Shown: one piece after another, positions 1-7,638 of the stretch
Position numbering within the stretch: position 1 is the stretch's first letter
How the letters are laid out: the number at the start of each line of letters is the position of its first letter
From: Corticimicrobacter populi
Lineage (GTDB): Bacteria; Pseudomonadota; Gammaproteobacteria; Burkholderiales; Burkholderiaceae_B
NCBI RefSeq assembly: GCF_003123725.1
Contig: NZ_QETA01000001.1
Location: 496,001 to 560,000 of the forward strand
Length of the DNA stretch: 64,000 nt
Direction of reading: 5' to 3'
Position numbers and translations under genes: made by a program
The notes under the pieces: model-generated
What the model was told of the DNA's origin: nothing
Seen by the model: only the letters and a program-made list of their open reading frames with translations
Database searches by the model: none

Positions 1-1154
1 TCACCATCAGCAGACCTTTTGGAGGTACGCCGGAAATTGTCATTGTTCTTGCAGTAAGTGAGTGCGTCGCGCACGATCCCAGCCAGACGGTACAGATCTT
101 CCGGCTTGCCAAGCAGGATTTGCCCATTCTTGGCCAACTCCATGCCGGCGCGTTCAGCTTCAACCTGATGCGCCTCGGTGATGGGCTCAATGAACTGGAT
201 AGATGGTTGGCGCTTGTCACCCCAGAAGCGGAAAAGCCAGCGGTTCGACTTCCCATCCAGCACGACCGAAAAGTAGGTTTCAGTGTCGCGCATGGAAAGG
301 TTCTCGCCAGGCAGAATGTCCTGGCTGATTTCGAATAGTCGCCGTTCTTCCGCAGTGGTAACGATCTTGTCGTTGCTCGGGTCAATGACTGGCGCATCTT
401 CGTCCGGCACGATTTCAGGAGCAGGTGCCTCTTCCATCTTGGTTGGCCTGGATAGACTGGTGGCCACCATGGCGCTGACTGACTGGGCAACCGCCTGCAC
501 TACCAGCGGCTGAATGCTCTCAAGGAACCGGGCGTTGAGTTGTCGCTGTACGTTCGCCCGCGATGCCACATATCGCACAAAATCGAGATCACAATCGCGC
601 AAGGATGATGTGATGGCGTCCTTGAAGGATGTGAGATAAATGTTTTCCTCGGCCAGTGCGCGCAGGGCTCCAGCCTCGAGTTGATCGTAGTGGAAGCGCC
701 GGAGTTGCTCGGCCACATCATCGTCGGGATTTTCAAAATCCACAATCAGGAATGGGGCGCTGTCCATGATGTTGCGATTCACCAGGTCAGTGAAAAAGCG
801 CCATTCCCGGCCATTGGTAATGGCGGCCACTGCGACCTCGGGCGTCGCGTTGTAGTACCGGGACAGTTGAGGACAATGATTATTCAGGTTTTGGCTATGT
901 GCCTTTGCCTCGATGAACAAGACAGGCGTGCCGTTGCTGAACAGAGCGTAATCGACACGCTCAGTGGCTTTGACACCGGGGAAGTCAGCGCCGTACTCGG
1001 CCTGTACCCGCGTGGGGTCGTAAGGGCTAAATCCAAGGATGTCGAGCAGCGGCAGAATCAGCGCTTGCTTGGTTGTCTCTTCCGATACGCAGTGCGCCCC
1101 GACCTTTTTGACATGATCGATGTGAGCTGCAATCCGTCGCTTGAATTCTTCCAC
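1..1154 (-). CDS. HsdR N-terminal-like (type I restriction endonuclease domain) protein, 3' end off window
   Basis: A minus-strand reading frame starts at a GTG at 1154, with GGAG six bases upstream, and stays open to the window edge for about 384 codons. The N-terminus has the pattern of a PD-(D/E)xK nuclease: VDYALF, then FIEAK around residues 65-85, as in the HsdR_N domain. No helicase motifs are visible in the part seen, so it is not a full HsdR motor subunit. Standalone proteins of this kind occur in prophages next to the CI repressor and are often named type I restriction endonuclease. Whether it cuts DNA or excludes other phages is inference. Confidence 0.75.
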   Translation of the reverse strand, partial: MEEFKRRIAAHIDHVKKVGAHCVSEETTKQALILPLLDILGFSPYDPTRVQAEYGADFPGVKATERVDYALFSNGTPVLFIEAKAHSQNLNNHCPQLSRYYNATPEVAVAAITNGREWRFFTDLVNRNIMDSAPFLIVDFENPDDDVAEQLRRFHYDQLEAGALRALAEENIYLTSFKDAITSSLRDCDLDFVRYVASRANVQRQLNARFLESIQPLVVQAVAQSVSAMVATSLSRPTKMEEAPAPEIVPDEDAPVIDPSNDKIVTTAEERRLFEISQDILPGENLSMRDTETYFSVVLDGKSNRWLFRFWGDKRQPSIQFIEPITEAHQVEAERAGMELAKNGQILLGKPEDLYRLAGIVRDALTYCKNNDNFRRTSKRSADG

Positions 1155-1279
1155 GTTCGACTCCTTACTTTTTATCTAAAAATACATTTCTTGTTGCATG
1201 GTCTGCGCAAGAAGGCGCTTTTCAGCGCCTACCTACTAAGTTTTCAATGCTCGTTTGACCCACTGGCAGGAATAGAGTT

Positions 1280-1960
1280 TCACTCTTCAACCCACTTCCC
1301 GATTACGACTCCGCAGATTGTCGCGTTTCCATTGATCTCGATGTAGCGCGGCTTCCAGTCGGGATTCAGAGCCTTCAGCAGCTTCCTGCCATCTTCCTCC
1401 ATGTACTGTTTGAACGTGGCCTTGTCCTGATCGTCGAGCTTCACTACGACCCGACTGCCAGGCGATGCACAGACATCAGGATCTACGAAAATTATGTCGC
1501 CTGGATCGTAAGATGGCTTGCTTCCTGGGTTCTTCATGCTCTCACCCTCAACGCGCAGGCAGAACGTCCTGGGGCCGTGCTTGACGGGGCAGGGCAACCA
1601 TAGCTCCGCATCACTCGGTCGGAACGTATGGGCGATTTCAGTCCACGCACCAGCCTGCACCGATGAAATCAACGGCACGTTGCCGCGTAGGTCTGGGCCG
1701 GCTGAGACATTCGAATTGGCATTCTGATCACTCTCGCTTATGTAGGGTGGATCATCACCTCCCGACAGAAGCCACTCCGGCGCGACCTGCAATGCCGCTG
1801 CAATTTGAAGGATGTGCTTTGTCCCTTTGTTTATGCCGGATTCGATCTGGCCGATAAGCCCTTGGCTTACCCCGCTGGCGCTAGCAAGAGCCTGCTGAGA
1901 TAAGCCTAGCTCAGTTCTGCGCTGCCGCAAACGAGATCCGATTGGTTTGCTCGATTTCAT
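1280..1960 (-). CDS. CI-like repressor, HTH plus S24 LexA-type peptidase
   Basis: The 226-residue protein has an N-terminal XRE helix-turn-helix (about residues 7-63, with SQQALASASGVSQGLIGQIE). A C-terminal S24 peptidase domain follows, with the catalytic serine in GESM and the catalytic lysine in KATFKQY. Repressors of this family dimerise on operators and cleave themselves after RecA activation, which links induction to DNA damage. It is divergent from the cro-like gene at 2032, and the shared 71-bp gap holds two TTAG/CTAA palindromes that are likely operators. Length and domain order are normal for the family. Confidence 0.93.
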   Translation of the reverse strand: MKSSKPIGSRLRQRRTELGLSQQALASASGVSQGLIGQIESGINKGTKHILQIAAALQVAPEWLLSGGDDPPYISESDQNANSNVSAGPDLRGNVPLISSVQAGAWTEIAHTFRPSDAELWLPCPVKHGPRTFCLRVEGESMKNPGSKPSYDPGDIIFVDPDVCASPGSRVVVKLDDQDKATFKQYMEEDGRKLLKALNPDWKPRYIEINGNATICGVVIGKWVEE

Positions 1961-1972
1961 GAAGCTAGATTA

Positions 1973-1984
1973 TTAGAAAACTAA
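1973..1984. promoter_or_regulatory. Candidate CI/Cro operator 1
   Basis: TTAGAAAACTAA is an inverted repeat with TTAG/CTAA arms, 12 bases upstream of the repressor start. A second overlapping dyad, CTAAATTAG, lies at 1981-1989. Its match to the palindrome at 2010-2021 suggests the same protein binds both. Confidence 0.6.
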
Positions 1985-1996
1985 ATTAGTGTGCTA

Positions 1997-2025
1997 TTGA
2001 CATGAGTGATTAGATATCTAATAAT
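1997..2025 (+). promoter_or_regulatory. Promoter of the early rightward (cro) transcript
   Basis: A perfect TTGACA (1997-2002) is 17 bases from AATAAT (2020-2025), which is five of six to the -10 consensus. The expected start of transcription is about 2032, the A of the cro-like ATG, so the first message may be leaderless. The operator palindrome at 2010-2021 covers the spacer and touches the -10. Confidence 0.7.
2009..2022. promoter_or_regulatory. Candidate CI/Cro operator 2
   Basis: ATTAGATATCTAAT is a perfect 14-bp palindrome with the same TTAG/CTAA arms as operator 1. It lies between the -35 and -10 of the cro promoter, where binding would block RNA polymerase. Confidence 0.65.
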
Positions 2026-2031
2026 AGAGGC

Positions 2032-2274
2032 ATGATCACATGGAAAAAACACATCCAAGACCTGTTGGACTGGGGTATGACCCAAAGTGAGATCGCCGTT
2101 CATATCGGCGTCTCCCAGGGGCGGGTATCGCAGGTGTACCGATCGGACGATGGTCTTGGGTTCGGCTTCTCCGCAGGGAGCAAGCTGATTTCGTTGCATT
2201 CGAAAAAATCCCGATCCCAGCGACGCAGGCCTGCAGCCGAGTCGAGTTCCATCCAGGAGCCGGTAAATGTCTGA
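2032..2274 (+). CDS. Cro-like HTH protein
   Basis: This 80-residue protein has an N-terminal helix-turn-helix (WGMTQSEIAVHIGVSQGRVSQ, about residues 13-34). It is the first gene of the rightward early transcript, divergent from the CI-like repressor, which is the position of Cro. The C-terminal half is basic and rich in serine and arginine. No ribosome binding site fits between the promoter and the ATG. The assignment as Cro rests on position and the HTH, not on close recognition of the family. Confidence 0.75.
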   Translation: MITWKKHIQDLLDWGMTQSEIAVHIGVSQGRVSQVYRSDDGLGFGFSAGSKLISLHSKKSRSQRRRPAAESSSIQEPVNV

Positions 2275-2323
2275 TCCCAAGAACAAAGACGATCGCATCC
2301 CAATCGGCCCGACTGACTGCTAG
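2267..2323 (+). CDS. 18-codon ORF overlapping the end of cro
   Basis: An ATG at 2267 overlaps the last codons of the cro-like gene and is preceded by AGGAG with a seven-base spacer, the best Shine-Dalgarno sequence in this part. It encodes 18 residues, charged and proline-containing, and ends in TAG. No function is recognised. It may be a real microprotein or only a translational re-initiation site. Confidence 0.35.
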   Translation: MSDPKNKDDRIPIGPTDC

Positions 2324-2586
2324 TGCAGTGTCGAGTAAGTGCCCATTTCGATGTTGTCCAGTAGCTCGACCCCCTCTTGTTCGATGCAGAGCCTTTCAAA
2401 GACTGCATGAAGTAGGTCGTCGCTCACATCCCGGCGGTCGGTGATGTCTTGGCAGAGGCGATGGGCCTCGCGCAGTAGGCGTTCAGTTTTCGTTTCCATG
2501 CCTCGATTTTCGGGCGATTTGAATGTGAGTTCCATCCGCAGATTTGACAGTGTTGGTCGAGAGGGATGGATGTTAGAGCGGGGCAC
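2320..2586 (-). CDS. Hypothetical small phage protein
   Basis: The minus-strand frame encodes up to 88 residues from a GTG at 2586. Internal ATGs at 2535 and 2499 are alternatives, and none has a well-spaced Shine-Dalgarno sequence. The last 58 residues look like a compact acidic helical protein (ETKTERLLREAHRLCQDITD onward). It would be antisense to the leader of the CII-like gene. I do not recognise it, and it may not be expressed. Confidence 0.35.
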   Translation of the reverse strand: MPRSNIHPSRPTLSNLRMELTFKSPENRGMETKTERLLREAHRLCQDITDRRDVSDDLLHAVFERLCIEQEGVELLDNIEMGTYSTLH

Positions 2587-2622
2587 CTAGTGGTGAAACG
2601 CTGATATTGCGGAGATTTCAAG

Positions 2623-3126
2623 GTGACGTGCAGATACTCGAATACAGACTGGTTGGACGTTCTTTACAACAGCGTTCGCCGCACTCCTGGAAGCGTAACG
2701 GATGCCGCCCGATTTCTCACTGAGCGTCGTGGCAAATCTATCCATCCCGAAAGCCTTCGGGCCAAGCTGCGCAGCCACGAAGATTCAATCAGCGTGGAAA
2801 TGGCAATTCTCTTGACTGAGTGGATGGAAGAGAAGACTGGCGGTTCGGAATACGCAAAAGACTGGATGCAGGCCATGGCGGTCGAGCAAGGTCTTGCTGT
2901 GGATGTGATACCTCCAGCGCCCGCTGGCGGTTGGCCAGATGAGGTTGCAGCCCTGCAAGCAAAAGTAATGCAGATTGCCGCTCTGGCGGGAAAGATCGCT
3001 GGGACGACTGTGGAATCCCTTATCGATGGTCGCATTGACCAGAGTGAGAAAGATGCGTTGGCAGACCTTTTTCGTGACGCCCGCACGATGCTGCATCGCG
3101 CTGAGCGAAATCTTTACAGGGCATAG
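2623..3126 (+). CDS. CII-like phage regulatory protein (CP76 family)
   Basis: The 167-residue product starts at a GTG with GGAG eight bases upstream. Its N-terminal half resembles the Phage_CP76 regulator family: a helix-turn-helix-like segment (GSVTDAARFLTERRGKSIHP) followed by LRAKLR. Family members act as CII-type transcription regulators in temperate phages. The second gene position of the early operon fits that role. The C-terminal half, with a long amphipathic helix, would give oligomerisation. The family call is from pattern memory. Confidence 0.65.
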   Translation: MTCRYSNTDWLDVLYNSVRRTPGSVTDAARFLTERRGKSIHPESLRAKLRSHEDSISVEMAILLTEWMEEKTGGSEYAKDWMQAMAVEQGLAVDVIPPAPAGGWPDEVAALQAKVMQIAALAGKIAGTTVESLIDGRIDQSEKDALADLFRDARTMLHRAERNLYRA

Positions 3127-3128
3127 CA

Positions 3129-3185
3129 ATGGAACAGCATGTGCGCGGCCAGATGGCTTATGCGCGGGCGCGGCTGGGGCGGTAA
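3129..3185 (+). CDS. 18-codon ORF between CII-like and DUF1367 genes
   Basis: An ATG three bases after the CII-like stop codon opens an 18-residue, arginine-rich frame that ends three bases before the DUF1367 start. It fills the gap almost exactly, which is compatible with translational coupling. No function is recognised and chance cannot be excluded. Confidence 0.25.
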   Translation: MEQHVRGQMAYARARLGR

Positions 3186-3187
3186 GT

Positions 3188-3661
3188 ATGGCCAAGATCG
3201 CGCTACGCATAGATGAGCAGGGCAAGCTGGCGGGCCTGACGCCGGCTGACGCTCGCGCATACGCGCGGTTCCGGCGCAAGCTGACTGAACTGCGGACGGG
3301 CGACACGATCAGTTTTGAGCATCGGTTTCCGCGCAGCCCGAAGTTTCACCGCTTGCACTTTTCCATGCTGGGTGCGTTGTTCGATAACCAGGAGCAGTTC
3401 GCCAATCCAGAGGATATGCGCAAGTGGATCGAAGTCGGTGCTGGGCACTGCCGGTTCGTGCCTGGTCCGAAAGGCAGGCTGGTGGCGCTGCCGCTATCGA
3501 TTTCCTACGACAGCCTGGACGATGCCGAGTTCTACGAGCACCACATCAAAGTGGTGGCATTTCTGCGTACTCAGCATGCCACGCGGTTCCTGTGGCCAGA
3601 GGTTGGCGACATGGCGGCGCTGGCTGCTGTGGATGCGATCTTGTCGGAGTTCAGGGTATGA
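3188..3661 (+). CDS. DUF1367 phage protein
   Basis: This 157-residue protein matches the DUF1367 pattern: GDTISFEHRFPRSPKFHRLHFSMLGALFDNQEQF in two parts near residues 38-72, and later SISYDSLDD and FLWPEVGD. The family is common in lambdoid early regions, between CII and the replication genes, and has no established function. The ATG at 3188 is chosen over upstream in-frame codons because those overlap the CII-like gene, and GGGGCGG lies just upstream. It overlaps the next gene by ATGA. Confidence 0.75.
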   Translation: MAKIALRIDEQGKLAGLTPADARAYARFRRKLTELRTGDTISFEHRFPRSPKFHRLHFSMLGALFDNQEQFANPEDMRKWIEVGAGHCRFVPGPKGRLVALPLSISYDSLDDAEFYEHHIKVVAFLRTQHATRFLWPEVGDMAALAAVDAILSEFRV

Positions 3662-4290
3662 GCGTCTGGAACAGCACATTGCAGCGCAGAACGCCACTTC
3701 GCGTCTCGCCCGCCCGGAAGAACGACCGGCCGCGCGCAGCAAAAGAGCGGCGTCCGATGAAATCGCGTGGCATGAAGGGGAAGGCTCCTACGGCAGAACA
3801 ACTCCGATTCTGGGATCTGTTGGCCAGCCTGGGCTGCATCGCCAGCCGCAAGGATGGATTCTTCGACCCGATGGTGAGCATCCATCACATTGATGGGCGC
3901 ACGAAACCGAACGCGCACTGGTTGGTTCTGCCGCTGTCGGCTGGGAATCATCAAGACGGCACTGGTGCACCTGGACGAATCGCTGTCCATCCACACAAGG
4001 CCCGGTTTGAAGACATCTATGGCCGGCAGATCAACTTGCTGCGCGAGTGCATCCAGATCCTGATGGATCAAGGCTGCGCGGTACCCGATGGTGCGCTGCG
4101 CGCTGCAGGAATGGTCCAGACGGATCAGAAGGGAATTGTCGCGTCATCAGGTGACGGTTTCTGTGACACAGAGAGGCTCATATCTACCTGCCAATTGAGG
4201 AAAGAGGCGGTGTTGTCGGTGAACGAAGAGATCTCTACTGCGACAGGTTCGCCACACAACGCTGACAGAGCTGCCGAAATCGTGTCTTGA
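3658..4290 (+). CDS. Ref-like RecA-dependent HNH nuclease
   Basis: The central part of this 210-residue protein matches the phage P1 Ref family: FWDLLASLGCIASRK, then SIHHIDGRTK, HWLVLPLSAGNHQDG, AVHPHKARFEDIYG and a terminal LL helix. Ref proteins are HNH endonucleases that cut at RecA-bound D-loops, so the likely role is recombination during phage replication. The N-terminus (first 40 residues) is basic, as in P1 Ref. A tail of about 70 residues after the nuclease core is unusual and unrecognised. Translation is coupled to DUF1367 by an ATGA overlap. Confidence 0.8.
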   Translation: MSVWNSTLQRRTPLRVSPARKNDRPRAAKERRPMKSRGMKGKAPTAEQLRFWDLLASLGCIASRKDGFFDPMVSIHHIDGRTKPNAHWLVLPLSAGNHQDGTGAPGRIAVHPHKARFEDIYGRQINLLRECIQILMDQGCAVPDGALRAAGMVQTDQKGIVASSGDGFCDTERLISTCQLRKEAVLSVNEEISTATGSPHNADRAAEIVS

Positions 4291-4329
4291 ATTTCGGTAA
4301 TTGAATGATTTTTTATGGAGCTTTTTGCC

Positions 4330-4557
4330 ATGTCGAAACCTTTTGAAAGTGAAGTCCCCGCGCGCTGGCTTTGTTACTGCGCTGATTTGCTTGGAGGCCC
4401 GAAGCTGACCCAGGAACTGGTCGAAGTGTACTTCCGAGCAGTCGGATCGGATGACGCAGAGGCTGTAACCCGCGCATTGGGTGATTGGCTGCGTGCTGAG
4501 CGCAGATTTCCGGCCCCTGCCGATATCCGGCAAGCATTGGGGATGGTCCAGGAATGA
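4330..4557 (+). CDS. Small hypothetical early protein
   Basis: The protein has 75 residues from the ATG at 4330, which has GGAG eight bases upstream. The ATG at 4315 in the same frame has only a T-run before it. It contains ARWLCYCADLLGG and ends RRFPAPADIRQALGM, a phrase seen in phage replication accessory proteins. It may be a small helicase-loader-like or regulatory protein. No firm family is recognised. Confidence 0.55.
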   Translation: MSKPFESEVPARWLCYCADLLGGPKLTQELVEVYFRAVGSDDAEAVTRALGDWLRAERRFPAPADIRQALGMVQE

Positions 4558-4561
4558 AAAA

Positions 4562-4590
4562 GCCCGACGCAGAGTGAAGCTGCGCCGGGC
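4562..4590 (-). terminator. Hairpin followed by a T-run on the minus strand
   Basis: GCCCG-A-CGCAG pairs with CTGCG-C-CGGGC around a seven-base loop. Read leftward it is followed by TTTTT, so it fits an intrinsic terminator for antisense transcription. Read rightward it has no T-run and early transcription should pass. Confidence 0.5.
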
Positions 4591-4622
4591 GGTGTTCAAC
4601 AAGTCCATGAGGATGAATCAAG

Positions 4623-4676
4623 ATGAACGAGAAAATTGTAAGTGAAGCGGCACAGATGCGCCAGGGGTCAGCATGA
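4623..4676 (+). CDS. 17-codon ORF coupled to the helicase-methyltransferase gene
   Basis: An ATG at 4623, with AGGA upstream, opens a 17-residue frame whose stop overlaps the ATG of the next gene (ATGA at 4673-4676). This arrangement is typical of a leader that delivers ribosomes to the next start. The peptide itself has no recognised function. Confidence 0.3.
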   Translation: MNEKIVSEAAQMRQGSA

Positions 4677-7294
4677 AGCCCTACGAAGATTTCCTGCGCG
4701 CCAAGGTGCAGATGGCAAAGCAAATCGGCTTCGACATCACGGATGCCGATATCCATCCCATTCTGAAGCCGCACCAGCGGCAGATTGTTCGCTGGGCAGT
4801 GGCTGGTGGGCGGCGGGCGATTTTTTGTGCCTTTGGCCTAGGCAAGACGGTTATCCAGTTGGAGGCCGTGCGCATCACCCGCGCGCGCGCTGGCGGCATG
4901 GGTCTGATCGTCATTCCGCTGGGTGTTCGCCAAGAGTTCATCCGCGACGCTTCCATGCTGGGCATCAAGATCAAGTTCGTGCGCCGTATAGAGGAATGCG
5001 ATGACTCGGAAGGGATCTACCTGACGAACTATGAAACAGTGCGGGACGGGAAGCTGGACCCGCGCCTGTTTTCTGTTGCCAGCCTGGACGAGGCGGCATG
5101 CCTGCGCGGTTTCGGTGGCACGAAAACATTCCGTGAGTTCATGGCGCTGTTCGCCGGTGATGATCGGCGTGACATGTCTCAGCGCATTCGCGGCCGAGAG
5201 GTCGAATATCGGTTTGTGGCGACGGCCACGCCTAGTCCGAATGAGTATATCGAGTTGCTGGCGTACTGCGCGTTTCTGGGCGTCATGGATGTGTCGCAGG
5301 CCAAGACCAGGTTCTTCAAGCGCAACAGCGAAAAGGCAGATCAACTGACTCTGATGCCCAATCGAGAGCATGAGTTCTGGTTGTGGATGGCATCCTGGGC
5401 TTTGTTCGTGCAGAAACCGTCAGATCTGGGCTGCAGTGATGCCGGCTACGAGCTGCCGCCGCTGGACGTGCGATGGCATGAGGTGGAATCGGCACAGCAG
5501 AGGGTGTTCGACTCCATTGGCCAGGGCCAGATGTTTGCGCAGGAAGCCATAGGCATCGTGGAAGCAGCTCGGGAGAAACGCAACAGCTTGCCGGCGCGAC
5601 TGGCCAAGCTGTTGGAGTTGCGCGCGGAAAATCCAGGCGCACACCGCTTACTGTGGCACGACCTGGAAGACGAGCGGCGTGAACTGGAAAGGGCCATTCC
5701 AGGTTTAACGACGGTGTACGGTGCCCAAGACACAGACATCAGGGAAGCAGCCGTCATCGCCTTCAACGATGGGCAGATTCAGGAACTGGCCAGCAAGCCG
5801 GTGTTGCTTGGTTCTGGCTGCAACCTACAGCGGCATTGTCACTGGGCCATTTTCATGGGCATAGGGTTCAAGTTTGCCGACGTGATCCAGGCCATACATA
5901 GGCTGCAGCGGTTCCTGCAAGAACATCCCGTGCGCATCGACTTCATCTACACCACGGCCGAGCGTAGCGTGCGCCGTGAGTTCGAGCGCAAGTGGCAACA
6001 ACACAAGGAAATGACTGAGAAAATGGCAGAAATCATTCGCAAGTATGGCCTGTCGGCGGCAGCCATGGCCGAGGTTCTGACACGCAAGATGGGCGTGGAG
6101 CGCGTCGAAGTGCGCGGCCAGGACTACATCATTGCCAACAACGATTGCGTCGAGGAAACGCGCGGCATGGACAGCAACAGCATCGGCCTGGTGCTGTCGT
6201 CGATTCCGTTCGCTGCTCAGTACGAGTATTCGGCCAACTACGCCGATTTCGGCGGCACTGATGGAAACGAGCATTTTTTCCAGCAGATGGATTACCTGAC
6301 TCCGGAGCTTCTGCGCGTGTTGCAACCGGGGCGCTTGGCGGCCATTCACGTCAAGGATCGTATCGTCCCGGGTGGCCTGAATGGCATGGGGTTTCAAACG
6401 GTGTACCCATTCCATGTAGATGTGATCCAGCATTTCCAGAAGCACGGCTTTGCCTATATGGGCATGAAGACCATCGTGACGGACGTGGTGCGCGAGAACA
6501 ATCAGACCTATCGGCTGGGCTGGTCAGAACAGTGCAAGGATGCGAGCAAGATGTCGTTCGGGCTGCCCGAATACCTGCTGCTGTTTCGCAAGCCTCCCAG
6601 CAGTACGGAAAAGAGCTATGCCGATGTTCCTGTGGTGAAGGAAAAACCGTTCAGCCTGGACGTAGACGGTAACCGTATCCCGTTCGATCGTAATGCGCCA
6701 ATGGTTACCAGCACCGGTTATTCCCGCGCACGCTGGCAGTTGGATGCGCACGGATTCACCAGGTCATCAGGCGACCGTTTGCTGGGGCCCGAGGATCTGG
6801 AAGGGCTGTCTCATGCGGACATTTTCCAGTTGTTCAAGCGGTTCAGCTTGGAAACTGTTTACGACTTCGAACACCATGTCATGATCGGCGAACACCTGGA
6901 AGCCCGGGGAAAGTTGCCGTCCGATTTTATGCTGCTGCAGACGCAGTCTTGGCATCCGGATGTGTGGGCCGATATCACGCGCATGCGCACGTTAAACACG
7001 ATGCAGGCTGCGAAGAAAGCTGAACAGCATATCTGCCCATTGCCGCTGGATATCGTGGATCGCGCGATAGCTCAATGGTCCATGAAGGGGGAGTGGGTAT
7101 ACGACCCGTTTGGTGGCTTGATGACTGTTCCGTACAGGGCGATCGCACAGGGGCGCAGGGGTAGGGCGGCTGAACTGAATCCGGCCTATTTCCTGGATGG
7201 TGCCACTTACTGTAAAGCAGCAGAGCGAGAAATGAGCGTGCCCACGCTATTCGACCTGGAGGCCCTGGATCAGGAGCAGGAGGCGATGGCATGA
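4673..7294 (+). CDS. SNF2-like helicase fused to an N6-adenine-type DNA methyltransferase domain
   Basis: The 873-residue protein joins two modules. Residues about 30-450 are a superfamily-2 helicase, with Walker A FGLGKT (54-59), box II LDEAA (138-142), VATATPSPN (182-190) and a motif VI-like QAIHRLQRFLQ. Residues about 475-850 are a Dam/N6-type methyltransferase. Its AdoMet loop reads YDPFGGLMTV instead of the usual DPFxGSGT, and its catalytic motif reads SSIPF instead of (D/N/S)PPY. It lies in the replication block where a helicase is expected. It may protect or remodel phage DNA. The altered motifs leave methylation activity uncertain. Confidence 0.8.
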   Translation: MKPYEDFLRAKVQMAKQIGFDITDADIHPILKPHQRQIVRWAVAGGRRAIFCAFGLGKTVIQLEAVRITRARAGGMGLIVIPLGVRQEFIRDASMLGIKIKFVRRIEECDDSEGIYLTNYETVRDGKLDPRLFSVASLDEAACLRGFGGTKTFREFMALFAGDDRRDMSQRIRGREVEYRFVATATPSPNEYIELLAYCAFLGVMDVSQAKTRFFKRNSEKADQLTLMPNREHEFWLWMASWALFVQKPSDLGCSDAGYELPPLDVRWHEVESAQQRVFDSIGQGQMFAQEAIGIVEAAREKRNSLPARLAKLLELRAENPGAHRLLWHDLEDERRELERAIPGLTTVYGAQDTDIREAAVIAFNDGQIQELASKPVLLGSGCNLQRHCHWAIFMGIGFKFADVIQAIHRLQRFLQEHPVRIDFIYTTAERSVRREFERKWQQHKEMTEKMAEIIRKYGLSAAAMAEVLTRKMGVERVEVRGQDYIIANNDCVEETRGMDSNSIGLVLSSIPFAAQYEYSANYADFGGTDGNEHFFQQMDYLTPELLRVLQPGRLAAIHVKDRIVPGGLNGMGFQTVYPFHVDVIQHFQKHGFAYMGMKTIVTDVVRENNQTYRLGWSEQCKDASKMSFGLPEYLLLFRKPPSSTEKSYADVPVVKEKPFSLDVDGNRIPFDRNAPMVTSTGYSRARWQLDAHGFTRSSGDRLLGPEDLEGLSHADIFQLFKRFSLETVYDFEHHVMIGEHLEARGKLPSDFMLLQTQSWHPDVWADITRMRTLNTMQAAKKAEQHICPLPLDIVDRAIAQWSMKGEWVYDPFGGLMTVPYRAIAQGRRGRAAELNPAYFLDGATYCKAAEREMSVPTLFDLEALDQEQEAMA

Positions 7295-7638
7295 CGATGC
7301 CCCTTATCAGCTCACAACGATTTCTGGACCCTCATAAGGTGTTGCGCAAAGCCAGCCAGTTCAAGGTGTTTGTGGTGCGCACCATGGAGGTATCGCTGAG
7401 AGGTCGCCCATATCGTGTCTTGCTGGACGGTCACCACAACCTGGCGGCAGCTGCCTTGGCTGGGGTTTCCCCAACATGGCGCGGGCCGTCACGAAAGATG
7501 CTGCGCGTCCAGGCCAGCATGCTGCCGACAGAGTTCGAGCGCATGCTGATCAACAACCTGACCGATTCAGATTGGTACTACGTGGATACCGGCGAGGTTG
7601 TTCCCGAGTTGATTGCGGCGGAAAGGGCGGCAGCATGA
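7291..7638 (+). CDS. ParB-nuclease-like small protein
   Basis: This 115-residue protein contains LLDGHHNLAAAALAGV (about residues 45-60), which resembles the DGHHR motif of ParB/Srx-type nucleotide-binding domains. The rest of ParB, including the DNA-binding HTH, is missing. It overlaps the helicase-methyltransferase gene by ATGA and the next gene by ATGA, so it belongs to the same translational unit. Such proteins are often encoded beside phage methyltransferases. Its role is not known. Confidence 0.6.
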   Translation: MTMPLISSQRFLDPHKVLRKASQFKVFVVRTMEVSLRGRPYRVLLDGHHNLAAAALAGVSPTWRGPSRKMLRVQASMLPTEFERMLINNLTDSDWYYVDTGEVVPELIAAERAAA

